Part shown: positions 35,555-46,809 of the stretch, piece after piece
How the letters are laid out: each line of letters begins with the position of its first letter
Numbering within the stretch: the stretch's first letter is position 1
DNA from: Schistosoma mansoni
Lineage: Eukaryota > Platyhelminthes > Trematoda > Strigeidida > Schistosomatidae
Length of the DNA stretch: 64,000 bases
Assembly: GCF_000237925.1 (NCBI RefSeq)
Contig: NW_017386105.1
Location: 62,001 to 126,000 of the forward strand
Reading direction: 5' to 3'
Made by a program: the position numbers and the translations under genes
Notes under the pieces: generated by a model
What the model was told of the DNA's origin: nothing
Seen by the model: the letters and a program-made list of their open reading frames with translations, nothing else
Database searches by the model: none

Positions 35555-35620
35555 TCACTAGTGATGGGATTGTCAATAATCGACCAGAAGTTCATCTTAT
35601 TAAACACGTTAGATATCTCA

Positions 35621-35640
35621 AATATATATATATATATATA
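35621..35640. repeat. (AT)n microsatellite
   Basis: Ten AT units. Confidence 0.95.
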
Positions 35641-38514
35641 CAACAGATGAGCATGATTAGTTAAAACCCATGTATAAAGTGTTAAAGCTCATACGTTCTA
35701 CCCGTAGCTATTGCAGTTATTAATGTTATATTTTTGTCATTGTATGCGGTAGTTGGAGGGCATTATTTACACCTGGCATACAAGGATAGGATTGTGCTTG
35801 GCTGTTATACAATCTGCATCAGGTTGGTCTAAGATGAAATTGAAAAATATGTTACTAGGAGACATTGTTTAACTCCGAATTATTCTTTTTCAAGAGGGTG
35901 GTATGATAGTTAAAGGTATTAGACTTAATATGCTAACTAAAAATTCCCGAAATAGTGCAATTTAAGACAGGTAGAACTATAGATGAACACGGATTGACGT
36001 ATTGTATTGATAAGTCGTAATAAGCGAGCAATCAAGTACAAAACAACTACCAGTTTGTACAGTTTATTATTAGTACGCTCTGTCGAATGGGCATTAATTG
36101 GTTACCGTAGCAATTGTTGAATTAGTAGCACACTTGCGACTGCTTTTGTGAGGATGTAAATAGACATGTATCCTTGTATTTAGGCTTTTTGTTACACCAC
36201 ATGATTTAAGGGCTGTGTAAATTCTGAGCAGTTGCAATTCAAAATGCACTGATGAATGTTTTTGGCCGGTCTGTTTTATTTCATAATCCTGTATTTACTT
36301 TCTCATATGGCGGGACAAAAATCTTAACCGTGTTATTCGCTTGTTCTGAAACTATCAAATAAGCTAAACCAGTTACATGTGTGACTAGAAAAACGTGAAG
36401 TTTCCCGGACCTTCACATGTTTCATGTGCTACATCTAAACATTTTGTGTAACTATTAACGCATAACCTTGCTTACTATATGTAGTACTACAACTACTACT
36501 TTAATAGCCATTTCTGATAATGTCATCTTACTGTACTGATGTGGAAGTGAAAACATTCGTCCTAGTCTCAATCCTAATTATAACCAACGGACAAACAGAA
36601 AGTCCCACAAAGTTTATCCTCTCAGTAAATTTAGTTAGGTCCGTCAGACACTATTAAACTCAGTCATGGCCCAAGTAATCTAATAAATACATGCTTAATA
36701 CCTCAAAATGTGTATCGTACTTTGACTACCGCTCAGATCAGGTACGAGTTGTTGATTAATTAGTGATGAGATCGATGGGGTTATAGTTCATTTGAAACTT
36801 GATTGATAAGCTAAGAAATACGTAAAATAATTTTACTAAGATACAGTTGGTTTATTTGTTGCTAAATTTACATATTCCTATCGTTATCTCACACTCACTG
36901 AGTCATGTTCATATGTGGTTTTGAAACAGGAAAATTATGTTACGGTTTGTTAAAGTAAACGCAGTTGCTTATAACTAACTCAAATAATACGCGCCTTTAT
37001 CTAAAACACATCATTGAAGGAAATGTACAAAGCAAAATATTGTTTGCCAAACAGCCCAATGGTCACGTTAGTTAACATGAATATAAGTCTTCAGCTCAGT
37101 TATTTGAATAGATTTTAAAACACTTAGATTGCCAAAATATGCGAGTGTACGTTTGTACGACAAAAAAATAATAAGTCAAATCACATGAACAAACAATTGA
37201 AGACACAACATGGATACAAACTGTCTGTACCTCTGTTACACTGACATAAGTCGTGTTCATTTACACTATGAGAAAAAAGTACAGAAATTTAGAACAGAAC
37301 AACAAGTCTCATGAATATCTAATCGGAAATAGTGACATGTTGGGTCAGAAAATGTCCCTCCTGTGTTTACAGGCTGATGTGATTAATGTATCTGGGGATT
37401 ATTTACGTGTGTATTTCATAGCAAACATTATCATGAAAGTATTAGACAAAGTTGATAACCATTTAAAATCAGACGTTTACAAAATTCTTGTGTACTTTAT
37501 AGTTCAAAAGAAACTCATCATAACAATCACATAAATCACTTGATCAATTTCAAACAGACACCACCAGCGTAGGATTTCTTATATATGTGCGCTGACACAA
37601 GTTACCATATCAGGTTGGCGTGACAAGATGGAGATAAAGAAAAAAGATGAGGTCCCTTAGTCAGAATTTAACAAGTTTCTTAATACACCAAGAATGACTT
37701 GAATCAATAAAAAGTAGAATAAATGCCACTTTCCCGACTGTAGGTTATCTTTCAGTTGGAAATATATGATTTCGGCTAACAATATTATCGCTTGATTTGG
37801 AAAATAATTAGCTGTCAGGTTATGACCACAAACACATTACAAATATATACATAAAACACAGTCAATCCCTGCTGTAGGTTAAAATATGGGGGACAATTGT
37901 TTGATAAATATACATACATAGCAGTTTATTGTTAGTAACATCCAACAGGATAAATTACTTGTCCACAGTGATTCACTCAACTGTCTGTTTACGATTTATC
38001 AAAAGTCAGTGGGAGAGTTGGTCCATTTAATTTACGAAGACGTGAAATATCTTAAAAAATAATACCTTACAATATATTCACCACTTACTAGGAGAATCTG
38101 ATGTTGCGGGATCCCAGGAAATCTTAATAACCATATCAAAATCTCATTGAGGACAAATCAATCACGTCTAATGCAATTGACTATATATGTGCTGTCGAAT
38201 ATAAAATCCAAGAAATATCAGTGGCTATTACTACATTGTAGTTCCCTTGTTTAAAAAACTGGAAAGTGCAACAAACAAATACTACAAGGGTAAGAGAAAG
38301 CTGACATGAGTAAGCCTGTGTGACTTAATTTTACCCAACAAGTATTACTGAACTAAATCCCTTATTTCTATATTCTTACTCGCTTTACTTTACTCACGAT
38401 AACTATATCTACTAAAATACAGTTAGATTGTGTGAATGGTAGCAACCGACATCCCATACATCAATACTAACCAGCAAAGTGTGTTAGTAAAATCCAGGAT
38501 AGTTATCAGCATGT
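35641..38514. other. AT-rich intergenic
   Basis: Nothing coding was recognised. A short patch near 37590-37660 (AAGTTACCATATCAGG) may be a decayed LINE 3' end like those at 28.9 and 38.5 kb. The open frame at 37253-37534 has no recognisable domain. Confidence 0.4.
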
Positions 38515-38965
38515 GGGTGACTCACAACGTACAACCTGGTACGTATGTACATCGGTTCAAGTTGACATACTCCGTTAGTACAAAGAGGTAAAATTGTCAA
38601 GCCAAATCCCAGAATAGTAGAGGTGGTAACAGTATCAGTGATAATAGAAGAGATTGGGGATCGAAAATACAATTTGAGAAAATCTAAATTAGCGAAATAA
38701 AAACGAAAAAGTTACGAGAAATTTTGAGTCCTAGACTTTTGGGAAGGGATAAAAGAGATGCATCTGTGCAATTGCAAACGATTTTGAGCCGTCATTCAAA
38801 GTTCCTAACCGTTGGTTACGATAAACACGCGGACCCCGACCAGGAAGTCTACACTTGTTAATATATCTCAGCCCAATTTTCAATGACTTCTTCAACTAAT
38901 GCCATTTTTTGATCTGGCCATCCTTAGATTTCTTTCAGCCTGCTCTTACACCAGAAAACATCTCC
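38515..38965 (-). mobile_element. LINE 3'-end fragment (family 2-related)
   Basis: Minus strand: decayed C-terminal coding reading LPGRGPRVYRNQ near 38800-38860, then a 3' UTR ending TACATACGTACCAGGTTG and CGTTGTGAGTCAC. It is the same subfamily as 28910-29170. Confidence 0.65.
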
Positions 38966-39697
38966 CTTTGAGGTAGGCGGTGGTTGGACATACGTAATAT
39001 CAGGATAGTTGGTCAGTTCTAAAATGACTCAGGTACAATTGACGATGTAAACACCGGATTATTAGAGGATAAAGTAATCTTATGACTGGAACAAATACCA
39101 GAATAGTCAGTATATACGTGACGTTTAGTGTTGGTGAAATTATATCTATCAAGTATTCTAGAAAAGTAAATAAATGTAATTTCTAAATAAATAACTTGCG
39201 ATAATGAACGATATATTTTATTATGTACGTACAAATATATTTTTATAGATTTTTACAGGTTCTTCATTGTACGTAATAAAACTTAAACAGGCGCGAAATA
39301 AAGAAAATAGTTCGATGGAAACATTTCATAAGTCAATGATTTTTAAAAAAAAGTGAATTCTTATACTGTTCATCGTCACATAATAATGGCATGCTATGTG
39401 TATGTATTAGAAAGTAGATAATACTTAAGAGAACCACTTATTTATCTAAAGTAGTTTAATCATGAATACGATAGTTGATGGTTATTTTGATGCGATTTCA
39501 GAAAGAAGACAATATAAAGGCATTCAAATGATTAGAAGTAAGCTAGTTTGGTTATCTGTAAGTGTAGTACTATTTGTTTAAATATTTCCCAAGTGACTAA
39601 TTGTACTATCTAATCCAGGTATTATGATATTAAGGAAGTGGAGAGAGCTAAATATGCCTTGCTGACAGACTTATTATTTTGTTATTCAAGGTTTTAT
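38966..39697. other. Downstream of F-box gene, nothing recognised
   Basis: Would hold the 3' UTR and polyadenylation region of the minus-strand F-box exon. An AATAAA (complement of 39693-39698) overlaps the stop codon. Confidence 0.4.
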
Positions 39698-40333
39698 TCA
39701 TTCCAAATAACAGAATGGAAATACACGTATGGTTTTATCGTTATAATGACAACTGGTTAAATGAGCTGAGATCTTTGATCTAGCCGATGCACCATGTGCA
39801 GATCTCCATCCTTTGATAGATTCAGCACGTTGTGGAAAAGACCACAAAAATCCGGTAATACGCCAAGAGAATAAATCTGATGATCTGTGATGAACTTTAT
39901 CCCATTGTGGTGTGACAATTAACCTTGCACAAAGAATATTTTTATATACGGTAGATAATCGGTTAGAAACTTTAGATAAACAAAGTAAAGACATATCATC
40001 TAAGAAAAAAGATAAATAAATTAAAAGTTCTGCAGGCAACTGATCAAAATTAAAACATTCACTATTTGTTAATTTTGAATAAGGAGTAAGTATATTATGT
40101 TGATTAGTTTCTGATTCATAGCGCGTTGTAAATGTGGCAAGAGTTGGATTATACAGTAAATGATTATATTCACTATTGGGACGGAGATTAACTACAGCAT
40201 ATTTACAACCTAAAAAAGACAATGGACAACGAAGTTCGATCCATCCATCTAACTGCGCTTGTACATTACTATGCAACTGATAGTGTGATCCATAATTTGT
40301 TCTTTGAACTGCACAACCACAAATATATCCTGG
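39698..40333 (-). CDS. FBXO30/FBXO40-type F-box protein, C-terminal exon
   Basis: Terminal exon of an SCF ubiquitin ligase substrate adaptor. The exon starts after a splice acceptor (ATTCATAG before CCA, at 40333) and reads to TGA at 39698-39700, 211 residues. The first part, CGCAVQRTNYGSHYQLHSNV then GWIELRCPLSFLGCKY, matches the second zinc-finger-like region of FBXO30/40 (pattern RRDEY-SH--VH----L-GW---RCPL---GC). Next comes the F-box, FDQLPAELLIYLSFFLDDMS then LLCLSKVSNRLSTVY, and a conserved tail with W-x-V...SWRITGFLWSF and HLTSCHYNDKT. Phase 0 at its 5' end fits the exon at 42048-42187. The matching N-terminal exon lies on the opposite strand at 51.1 kb. Confidence 0.85.
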   Translation of the reverse strand, partial: PGYICGCAVQRTNYGSHYQLHSNVQAQLDGWIELRCPLSFLGCKYAVVNLRPNSEYNHLLYNPTLATFTTRYESETNQHNILTPYSKLTNSECFNFDQLPAELLIYLSFFLDDMSLLCLSKVSNRLSTVYKNILCARLIVTPQWDKVHHRSSDLFSWRITGFLWSFPQRAESIKGWRSAHGASARSKISAHLTSCHYNDKTIRVFPFCYLE

Positions 40334-42047
40334 CTATGAATGGATAGAAATTGATTTGTTAGAATATATATGATGACACGTATCAACAAAATGCACAAGA
40401 GAAAAATGGATGGTATATATATAAGAAACCAATTTAAACTGAATAAATACATTAACGAAGGAGTTTGAGAATTTCGATCTCATGATGATCTTGGATTAAT
40501 ACACATGTTGAGATGAGATGGGCTATAGAGAATGATAAACTTCGGAAGATTTTCTGGGGATATCACTGTTCATATTTCCTAACGTGTAGTTTGCCGACAC
40601 TTATGTGATATTTATATTATAGCTTCAAACTTCCATCTGACTCACTAATTGCTGTCATATCTTCTGTTCGTATATAACTTAAAATTAATTGTATGCCCAT
40701 TATTCCGATTTAGTTTCAAAAATGCTTAAAGTTTGGCACACATTGTAACCTCGTATTTATGAGGCAATGCAGCCCAATAACTTGTGTATTTAATTGTGTT
40801 TTTGAGCCAGATATAGAGATTAGATCAGTTGTCTTATTCTCGTCTTCTGATTGGCGCTCGTAGGAAAAGGAATTATGTTTAGCTAGTAAGCGTTTGGATA
40901 TCAGCTTACATAGTTGGAATATTGGTGTGGTAGTTTACAAGGTCAATTCGATCACAAAGGATCTAAATTATTTCAACGTTTACTGTTTGATTTTAGTATT
41001 GTCCGAGTTTAACCTCATTAACATGTAAATAATTTAGAGGTCTGGTGTTATAAGCTTCAATTAATTAAGCTAGATGAGTAATAGTTTATGTCCCACTAAC
41101 TGAGTGTCGAGTGTTTACATTGCGGCGTTCTTAATTCTACTGTTCAACCGATTTTAGAGGTAGTCTGAAGTTGTAACAAGAGGTAAAGTGTTCAATAACT
41201 GGATAGACTACCATATTTAGTCTTATGATACTATAATTTATTATGAAAAATGCTCATAACTTCATAAGCTATTGTCAAACTTGGCTGACTAGTTAAAAAC
41301 TGTGTCTAAATATAATAATACCGAACCCAAGCACAAGAGAACTCTCTTCAAAACAATTGTAATAACATCCAAAGGTGTAAACTTTTTAAAAACATACTAC
41401 AAATGTGAATTAATATAATTTGAAGGCATAAACATCATATTAAGTGTACAATAAACACATACACAGTATGCTTCGTAAAGTGTGAATTCTATGGTGAATA
41501 TTAGTTCCCTTGAAATTATAGGTAAAACTTGCTGGGAATTCCGAACCGGTACCGAAACTGAGTACAATTTTCTCTAGTGACAACCTTTAAGAACACAAAA
41601 TATGCTGAACAGTAGGAATATAAAACTTGATATTCAATATAATAATCACATTCTCATTATCTCAAAATAGTTTTCTCTTGATGTGTACTCCGCCAATCAT
41701 CTTTACTATGTATCGTATAGTTGGGATAAAAACTGTATTTTGGTTGCCCATTATTTATTTCAGACTGTTGGCAATTTTGTGTATATCCTGGTGTTATTTT
41801 TAGGTATACAATATGTGACTGGAGTTTTTTTGGAGAGATCATGTGGTACACATACATGTGTATACTGTTTACTAAGCGTCCCATTCCACTGAAGAAAACA
41901 ACACAATTTCTTTCCGGTCATATGAAATAAAACGTTAAAAATATTCTATGGGGAAAAATATAATTTACGTCGGTAATATCGTCGTGAAATGTTACTTTTT
42001 GAAACACATTCAACATAATAACTATCGATAACAATCAATGCACTTAC
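40334..42047 (-). other. Intron between F-box gene exons
   Basis: Bounded by GTAAGT (complement of 42042-42047) and an AG acceptor (complement of 40334-40335). No repeat or other gene was recognised inside. Confidence 0.6.
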
Positions 42048-42187
42048 ATGACCACACATGTAAGATGATAATGGTGATTCTACAAAACCACTGCTTAGTG
42101 TTTTATCAACTTGTTCCTCATTGATCAATTTTAATACGTTGGATATATGACCGTCAGTCTGATTTGTAAAAGTTCGCTGATTGGCAT
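42048..42187 (-). CDS. F-box gene internal exon
   Basis: A 140-bp exon with a consensus acceptor (TTTGATTTACAG) and donor (GTAAGT). It begins with two bases of a split codon and ends in phase 0, which fits the phase-0 start of the 40333 exon. It encodes about 46 residues with LKLINEEQVDKTLSSGFVES and SSYMCGH. Only the last cysteine-histidine pair can be tied to the zinc-finger region that continues in the next exon. Assignment rests on phase, splice quality and position. Confidence 0.6.
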
Positions 42188-42569
42188 CTGTAAATCAAAT
42201 ATAATAAAACGTGTACACACGGACATGAAATGTATATAAGAACAGTTTTAAGAAATTTAATTGATATAAACAGAACAGTAATTGGTATAAAAACAGCACT
42301 CATTTAGGTCCCTACAGAATCAAATAATATAGCGATAATATTGAAGTGCGGCATAAAATAATATAATAAACTGATAAATAAATTATAATTTACACGAATG
42401 TGCGTAATACTTGAGATGGGATAAAAGCAAATGAATATTAACTCCTAAAAAAATTTAAGACATCTATCTGTGCAGTGATTAGGACTGTCTGACGGCATCA
42501 TACCAAGAACTGTTCTCACCCACAAGAGGTTTGAGTAAAGTGTTGATAATTACACAGATTTAAATAGGC
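42188..42569 (-). other. Intronic sequence of the F-box gene, nothing recognised
   Basis: AT-rich with no further exon identified. Confidence 0.4.
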
Positions 42570-42665
42570 AAAATATATTTGTAAAATCTCAACGAATGAA
42601 TTTGAAGTAAATTCAACGTTTCGCCTGGTAATCTGGTCCAAGCCTTTTCAAAGAAACATAATCAA
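42570..42665 (+). repeat. Partial copy of the 45.5 kb inverted-repeat element
   Basis: Shares AATATATTTGTAAAATCTCA, GAATGAATTTGAAGTAAAT, CAACGTTTCGCCTGG and ATCTGGTCCAAGC with 45520-45605, but lacks the right inverted terminus. Confidence 0.75.
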
Positions 42666-42984
42666 ACATCAAAATTATCGAATATAAACAGGTACATGGT
42701 TCTCCGGTTCATTGTATACTGAATAGGTCATCCAATCAACGTTAAAAAATGTTTAAAGTAGGTATATGTATTAGTGTGTAAGAGACGTTTGATGTTAAAC
42801 GAAGTGTTAAAATAACATATTGTATATATACGTAAGTGGCGAGAGAAGAAATTCCATTCACCATACACTGTCTTCTGTCGGCGAATTTTAAAAAAAAACA
42901 TACAATTGAGATGGTGGAGAAGATTTGTAGCTCAGGTGGGTGATTTTGATGTTGGTTTGTTCTCTGAGCTGGATGGTTTGGTCG

Positions 42985-43097
42985 TGGAGCTTTCATCGTC
43001 CTTCTGAACGACATTATCAGCACAAACTTCTACCCGAAGTTTGTAGAAGTAGAAGTTTGTGCTGATGATGTCGTTCAGAAGGACGATGAAAGCTCCA
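42985..43097. repeat. Hairpin repeat, ~48-bp arms, cut by a gap
   Basis: Arms 42985-43032 and about 43050-43097 are near-perfect inverted copies (AGCTTTCATCGTCCTTCTGA and complement) around a short loop. A diverged single copy of the right arm is at about 60535-60610. The scaffold gap starts exactly where the palindrome would continue. Confidence 0.85.
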
Positions 43098-43297
43098 NNN
43101 NNNNNNNNNNNNNNNNNNNNNNNNNNNNNNNNNNNNNNNNNNNNNNNNNNNNNNNNNNNNNNNNNNNNNNNNNNNNNNNNNNNNNNNNNNNNNNNNNNNN
43201 NNNNNNNNNNNNNNNNNNNNNNNNNNNNNNNNNNNNNNNNNNNNNNNNNNNNNNNNNNNNNNNNNNNNNNNNNNNNNNNNNNNNNNNNNNNNNNNNN
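43098..43297. other. Scaffold gap, 200 N
   Basis: The size is the same as the second gap, so it is probably a default value. It lies between two inverted repeats. Confidence 0.99.
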
Positions 43298-43619
43298 GTT
43301 ATATCCGGCCATGGAAGGGATAGGGGGTTACAAATTTCTTCTGTACACATAAATTGGGGTGAAATGTACGAATTCCTATGGCCAAATAAAAACAATACGC
43401 AGTTCTATCTTGGCACATCTAATTGATAGTGGTCATATTGTTGATAAATTGAAATCATTTCAAGTGATCTATCGTATACCTCCATCATTTCCCAACGGAG
43501 TTCGCTCCCGTCTACTTCATATAGCAGAAGCCATAGGAATTCGTACATTCCATCCTAATTTATGTGTACAAAAGAAATTCGTAACCCCCCTATCCCTTCC
43601 ATGGCCGGATATAACTTAA
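43298..43619 (+). mobile_element. Penelope-like element C-terminal fragment with inverted end
   Basis: The frame 43359-43619 reads SSILAHLIDSGHIVDKLKSF, RLLHIAEAIGIRTFHPNLCV and QKKFVTPLSLPWP, the pattern of the C-terminal end of Penelope-like polyproteins (after RT and near the GIY-YIG nuclease). The last 85 bp (43531-43616) recur inverted at 43298-43381 at roughly 90% identity. The piece therefore ends in a palindrome reaching the gap. No RT part is visible. Confidence 0.65.
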
Positions 43620-43624
43620 TAAAT

Positions 43625-44736
43625 GACATTATTATTTCAAAGTTGAAATATACTGAAATCTCCACAAATCCCCTTCTGACATTATTATTATTTGTAAAAT
43701 TTTATTTTATTATCATTTGTTTGTAATTTTCTACCTACTTCCGTTTGTATTCTTCACTATCTATTTACTTACATACTTCTTATTACGTAATGATTTTAAT
43801 GTTTTGTGATTACTATTCTGGTCTATTTACCCACGTTTGACCTCTTAATCCTTATGTTTAATTATTGATAAAACTTTTGTTATCGTAATTTACTATTCTT
43901 ACTACTATCATTACACCTGTCTTCCCACTATCAACTTGTACTTTTAACTATTATTATGCTTGGTAACGTATTCTATTTCATTGTGATTATTGACTCAAAT
44001 AGCCTTGATTGGTCTAACATTTTCATATAAATATTCATGTATATTAGAGTAAAGTCTGATGACGATCTAATTGAAAACAATTGTTCGCTTACATATGTTG
44101 TTCTAATTTTCACAATGGGAATCTTTAATAGACACAGAATTATCACGTCTTCTCTAAAATCCGTTGTAAACCGATCGTACGTAAGCATCAGGTACCGAAC
44201 TTAGCGCTGTGACCTTGAAAACCCGCGAATGCTTCTGATTGGCTAGTCCATAAAGTTTAGTCCCGCCCGAAATATGTATTGGTTCACGGACAAAGTCACA
44301 ATTTTGTAGATCAAATGAAGAGTTAATGAAGAAATTTTTGATGATCAGTTCATGAAAGTTTTCAAGGAGAAAAGCTACTGGGAAATTAGTTTTTACGTGC
44401 TGATATTGGAAGGAACCCTAAAGAAATATCCTGATCTTATTCATGGAAAAGTAACTAGTATACTGTCATTAAAACCCTAATTTACAATGTGCAATTCAAC
44501 GACTAGTTATGGAGTATATTGTGGAATTTATTCACATACGAAATTATCCATGTTAGAGAGTGTATTAATGAATCAGTAGCGTATGATACAACGGTAAAAG
44601 TGATATAATATTCCGAATACTATATTAAGTAGCAATAATCAAAGTGAAATTTATAGTGTTAGTTAACTAGTGATAAACAGTAGTGTAAAATCAATAAAGA
44701 AATTATGAGTAGAAAAATGTAATCAAAATGACTTGC
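43625..44736. other. Unique AT-rich sequence
   Basis: CTCCACAAATCCCCTTCTGA at about 43660 is the motif found next to hammerhead SINEs elsewhere. Nothing else was recognised. Confidence 0.4.
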
Positions 44737-44858
44737 CAAAATCGACCCCCAACAGAGGTGAATTAATTGGTCGGTAAACATATGAATTACAAGAAGCATA
44801 ATGAATAATTGGATTTACAGTACAGGTTACTGGAGAGGTAGACTTTTTCTCTGTTTGC
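44737..44858 (-). CDS. Candidate F-box gene exon 2 (weak)
   Basis: On the minus strand an acceptor TTTCAACTTAG precedes a 122-bp open stretch encoding QTEKKSTSPVTCTVNPIIHY and SYVYRPINSPLLGVDF. The only good donor is GCAAGT (complement of 44731-44736), a GC-type donor. With that donor the exon starts with one base and ends with one base of a split codon. This is exactly what is needed to join the 51.1 kb N-terminal exon (two bases over) to the 42187 exon (two bases first). No family similarity was seen. Support is phase and position only. Confidence 0.3.
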
Positions 44859-45499
44859 CTAAGTTGAAATATCAAATCGAAGAAAAACCGAAAATACAAC
44901 TGATAAAAAAAGCTAAGAAAAAAACGATATAAAACAACTCTGATCACATGCATAAACTAATTACACTAAAAAAAGCTGCTATCACGTTTATTCCAAAAGT
45001 CTATAAATGTCCTGAAACCTTTCTACGACTAAATCGAGAGAATTTACAGGTCTGTGAAGATTTTGAAAACTAGATAGTATTATTACTACACTTAAGATTG
45101 TAGCTGAAAATTTGGTAGAAAACAATCTGTAGATGGATAGCATTAAACTTGTTTTAAAACAAACAAGCCAAACAGTTATGTTAATTTTTAATTACCAGTA
45201 TAGGATTATGGAGATTGTTGAAATTTATTGAGACCCCGAACTGATTTTTGTCTAACTTAGATCGATTTGTGATTTGAGTGAAACTCCTTTATAGTGTTTG
45301 TACTACAGTACTACGATCTGAACTTCATTATTTCGAGTTTGCTGTTATACATCTTGTTAATTTCTTTTCGCTATGGTGTAGTGCGCAAACTTGGGCCGAT
45401 GCACAATTGTAAAATTTAACAATCTAAGCGGTTTTTATAAGAACTTTCGTCTAAATTAAAGAGAAAAGTTTCACAGTATTCGGGCACTGAGTTGATGTA
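44859..45499. other. Unique AT-rich sequence, nothing recognised
   Basis: No supported gene or repeat. Confidence 0.4.
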
Positions 45500-45648
45500 A
45501 GACATTAAATAGGAATAATATATTTGTAAAATCTCAGCGAATGAATTTGAAGTAAATCCAACGTTTCGCCTGGCAATCTGGTCCAAGCTTTTTCAAGGAA
45601 ATATATTTTGCTGAGATTTTATAAACATATTGTTTCTGTTTAATGTCT
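45500..45648. mobile_element. MITE-like element, ~38-bp terminal inverted repeats
   Basis: The left end AGACATTAAATAGGAATAAT...AAAATCTCAGC and the right end GCTGAGATTTTATAAACATA...TTTAATGTCT are inverted copies. The 149-bp length and lack of coding capacity fit a MITE. A partial copy is at 42570-42665. The flanking CTAAGCGGTTTT occurs at both 45423 and 45646, too far on the left for a simple target duplication. Confidence 0.6.
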
Positions 45649-46809
45649 AAGCGGTTTTGTTTTCAGTTTGTAAAACTGTCTCTTTAATGTGAGGTCCTTA
45701 GGTGACCATCTGGGTTTAATCACTGTATACGACGGATATCTCATACCTAATGACAACACTATGTAAAGAATGCTGATTTCCTCAAAAACCTGTCTAATAA
45801 TTATAGAGACAGTGATTCGATATGTTACAATCTAGAAACATTAGGTTTAAAACTTGGTTAGATTTCACATGTCTCCTCAGAAAATTTCATACTCCCTACG
45901 TTGAGATTGGTGTGAAAGGTGCGGAGTTAGTTAGTTTATGATAAGGAGCAGGGAAATGAAAAACAGATGTGCTAAGCTGTCATTCGAATATCTGTCAGTT
46001 CCCTAGATGATTTCCTAAAGATAGTGTGACTTAATAACTTGAGACGTTAGAGAACATAGCTCAGAGTACAAACCACGGGGGATTACGAGGTAGTTTTCGA
46101 TCACATTGATTATCAACAGTAAGAGGGACCTTCAAACAGAAATATATTTTGTCTGTGTTCTTTTCAGAACTACGCTTTTTAACAACATCCTGCTTTTATT
46201 AAGAATTTTCTCTCTCCCTTTTCTCCACAAAAGTAGTCTCATTTTATGTAGTGCATAATTGGTGTACCATCCCAACGATTATTTTGTGGTTCAAAGAAAA
46301 ATAAGATGTTTCAAACGACTTAATTCATTTATTTGAGCATTATAATTATCGTATTATTTTCGTAATTATTTTTAATTACTAACTATTGCAGTAGACAATA
46401 CTAAAGGTTTTCAATTTCAATTTTTCGAAATTAATTAGATAAACTCATTCATTAGGTATTTGAGAGTGAGCCACATATTAGGTGTGAGGTCTAATAATAA
46501 AACAATCCGGTATTCCAAACCGAAGTAGGTGGAGAAGAGTTCGGACCTAAGATTCAGTGGCTGAAACTCGATCGTTTTAATCACTAGGTTACCGTTTGAG
46601 TTTTAAATTAAAAGTAGCATGATTAACCGGTTACCACCTGATCAGGATATATCTGATAATCAGACATGTACAAAATCATGATAACCAATTATTCTAAGAA
46701 TTTTTGTACAGTCTATGCTAAACAACGATGCATCATGGATTTAAAAACAGGTTAAGAAATATACTTATATCTACTAAACAGAGGAGAATGATCCACTCAG
46801 ATGATACAT
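45649..46809. other. Unique AT-rich sequence, nothing recognised
   Basis: No supported gene or repeat. Confidence 0.4.

Noticed and set aside
42600-42650. Penelope-type hammerhead in CAACGTTTCGCCTGG / ATCTGGTCCAAGC (also at 45560)
   Set aside because: GGCGAAAC is present on the minus strand, but no CTGANGA core could be placed before a convincing stem II.
42932-43395. Open frames crossing the N gap
   Set aside because: They are artefacts of translating N. Only the flanking repeat sequence is real.
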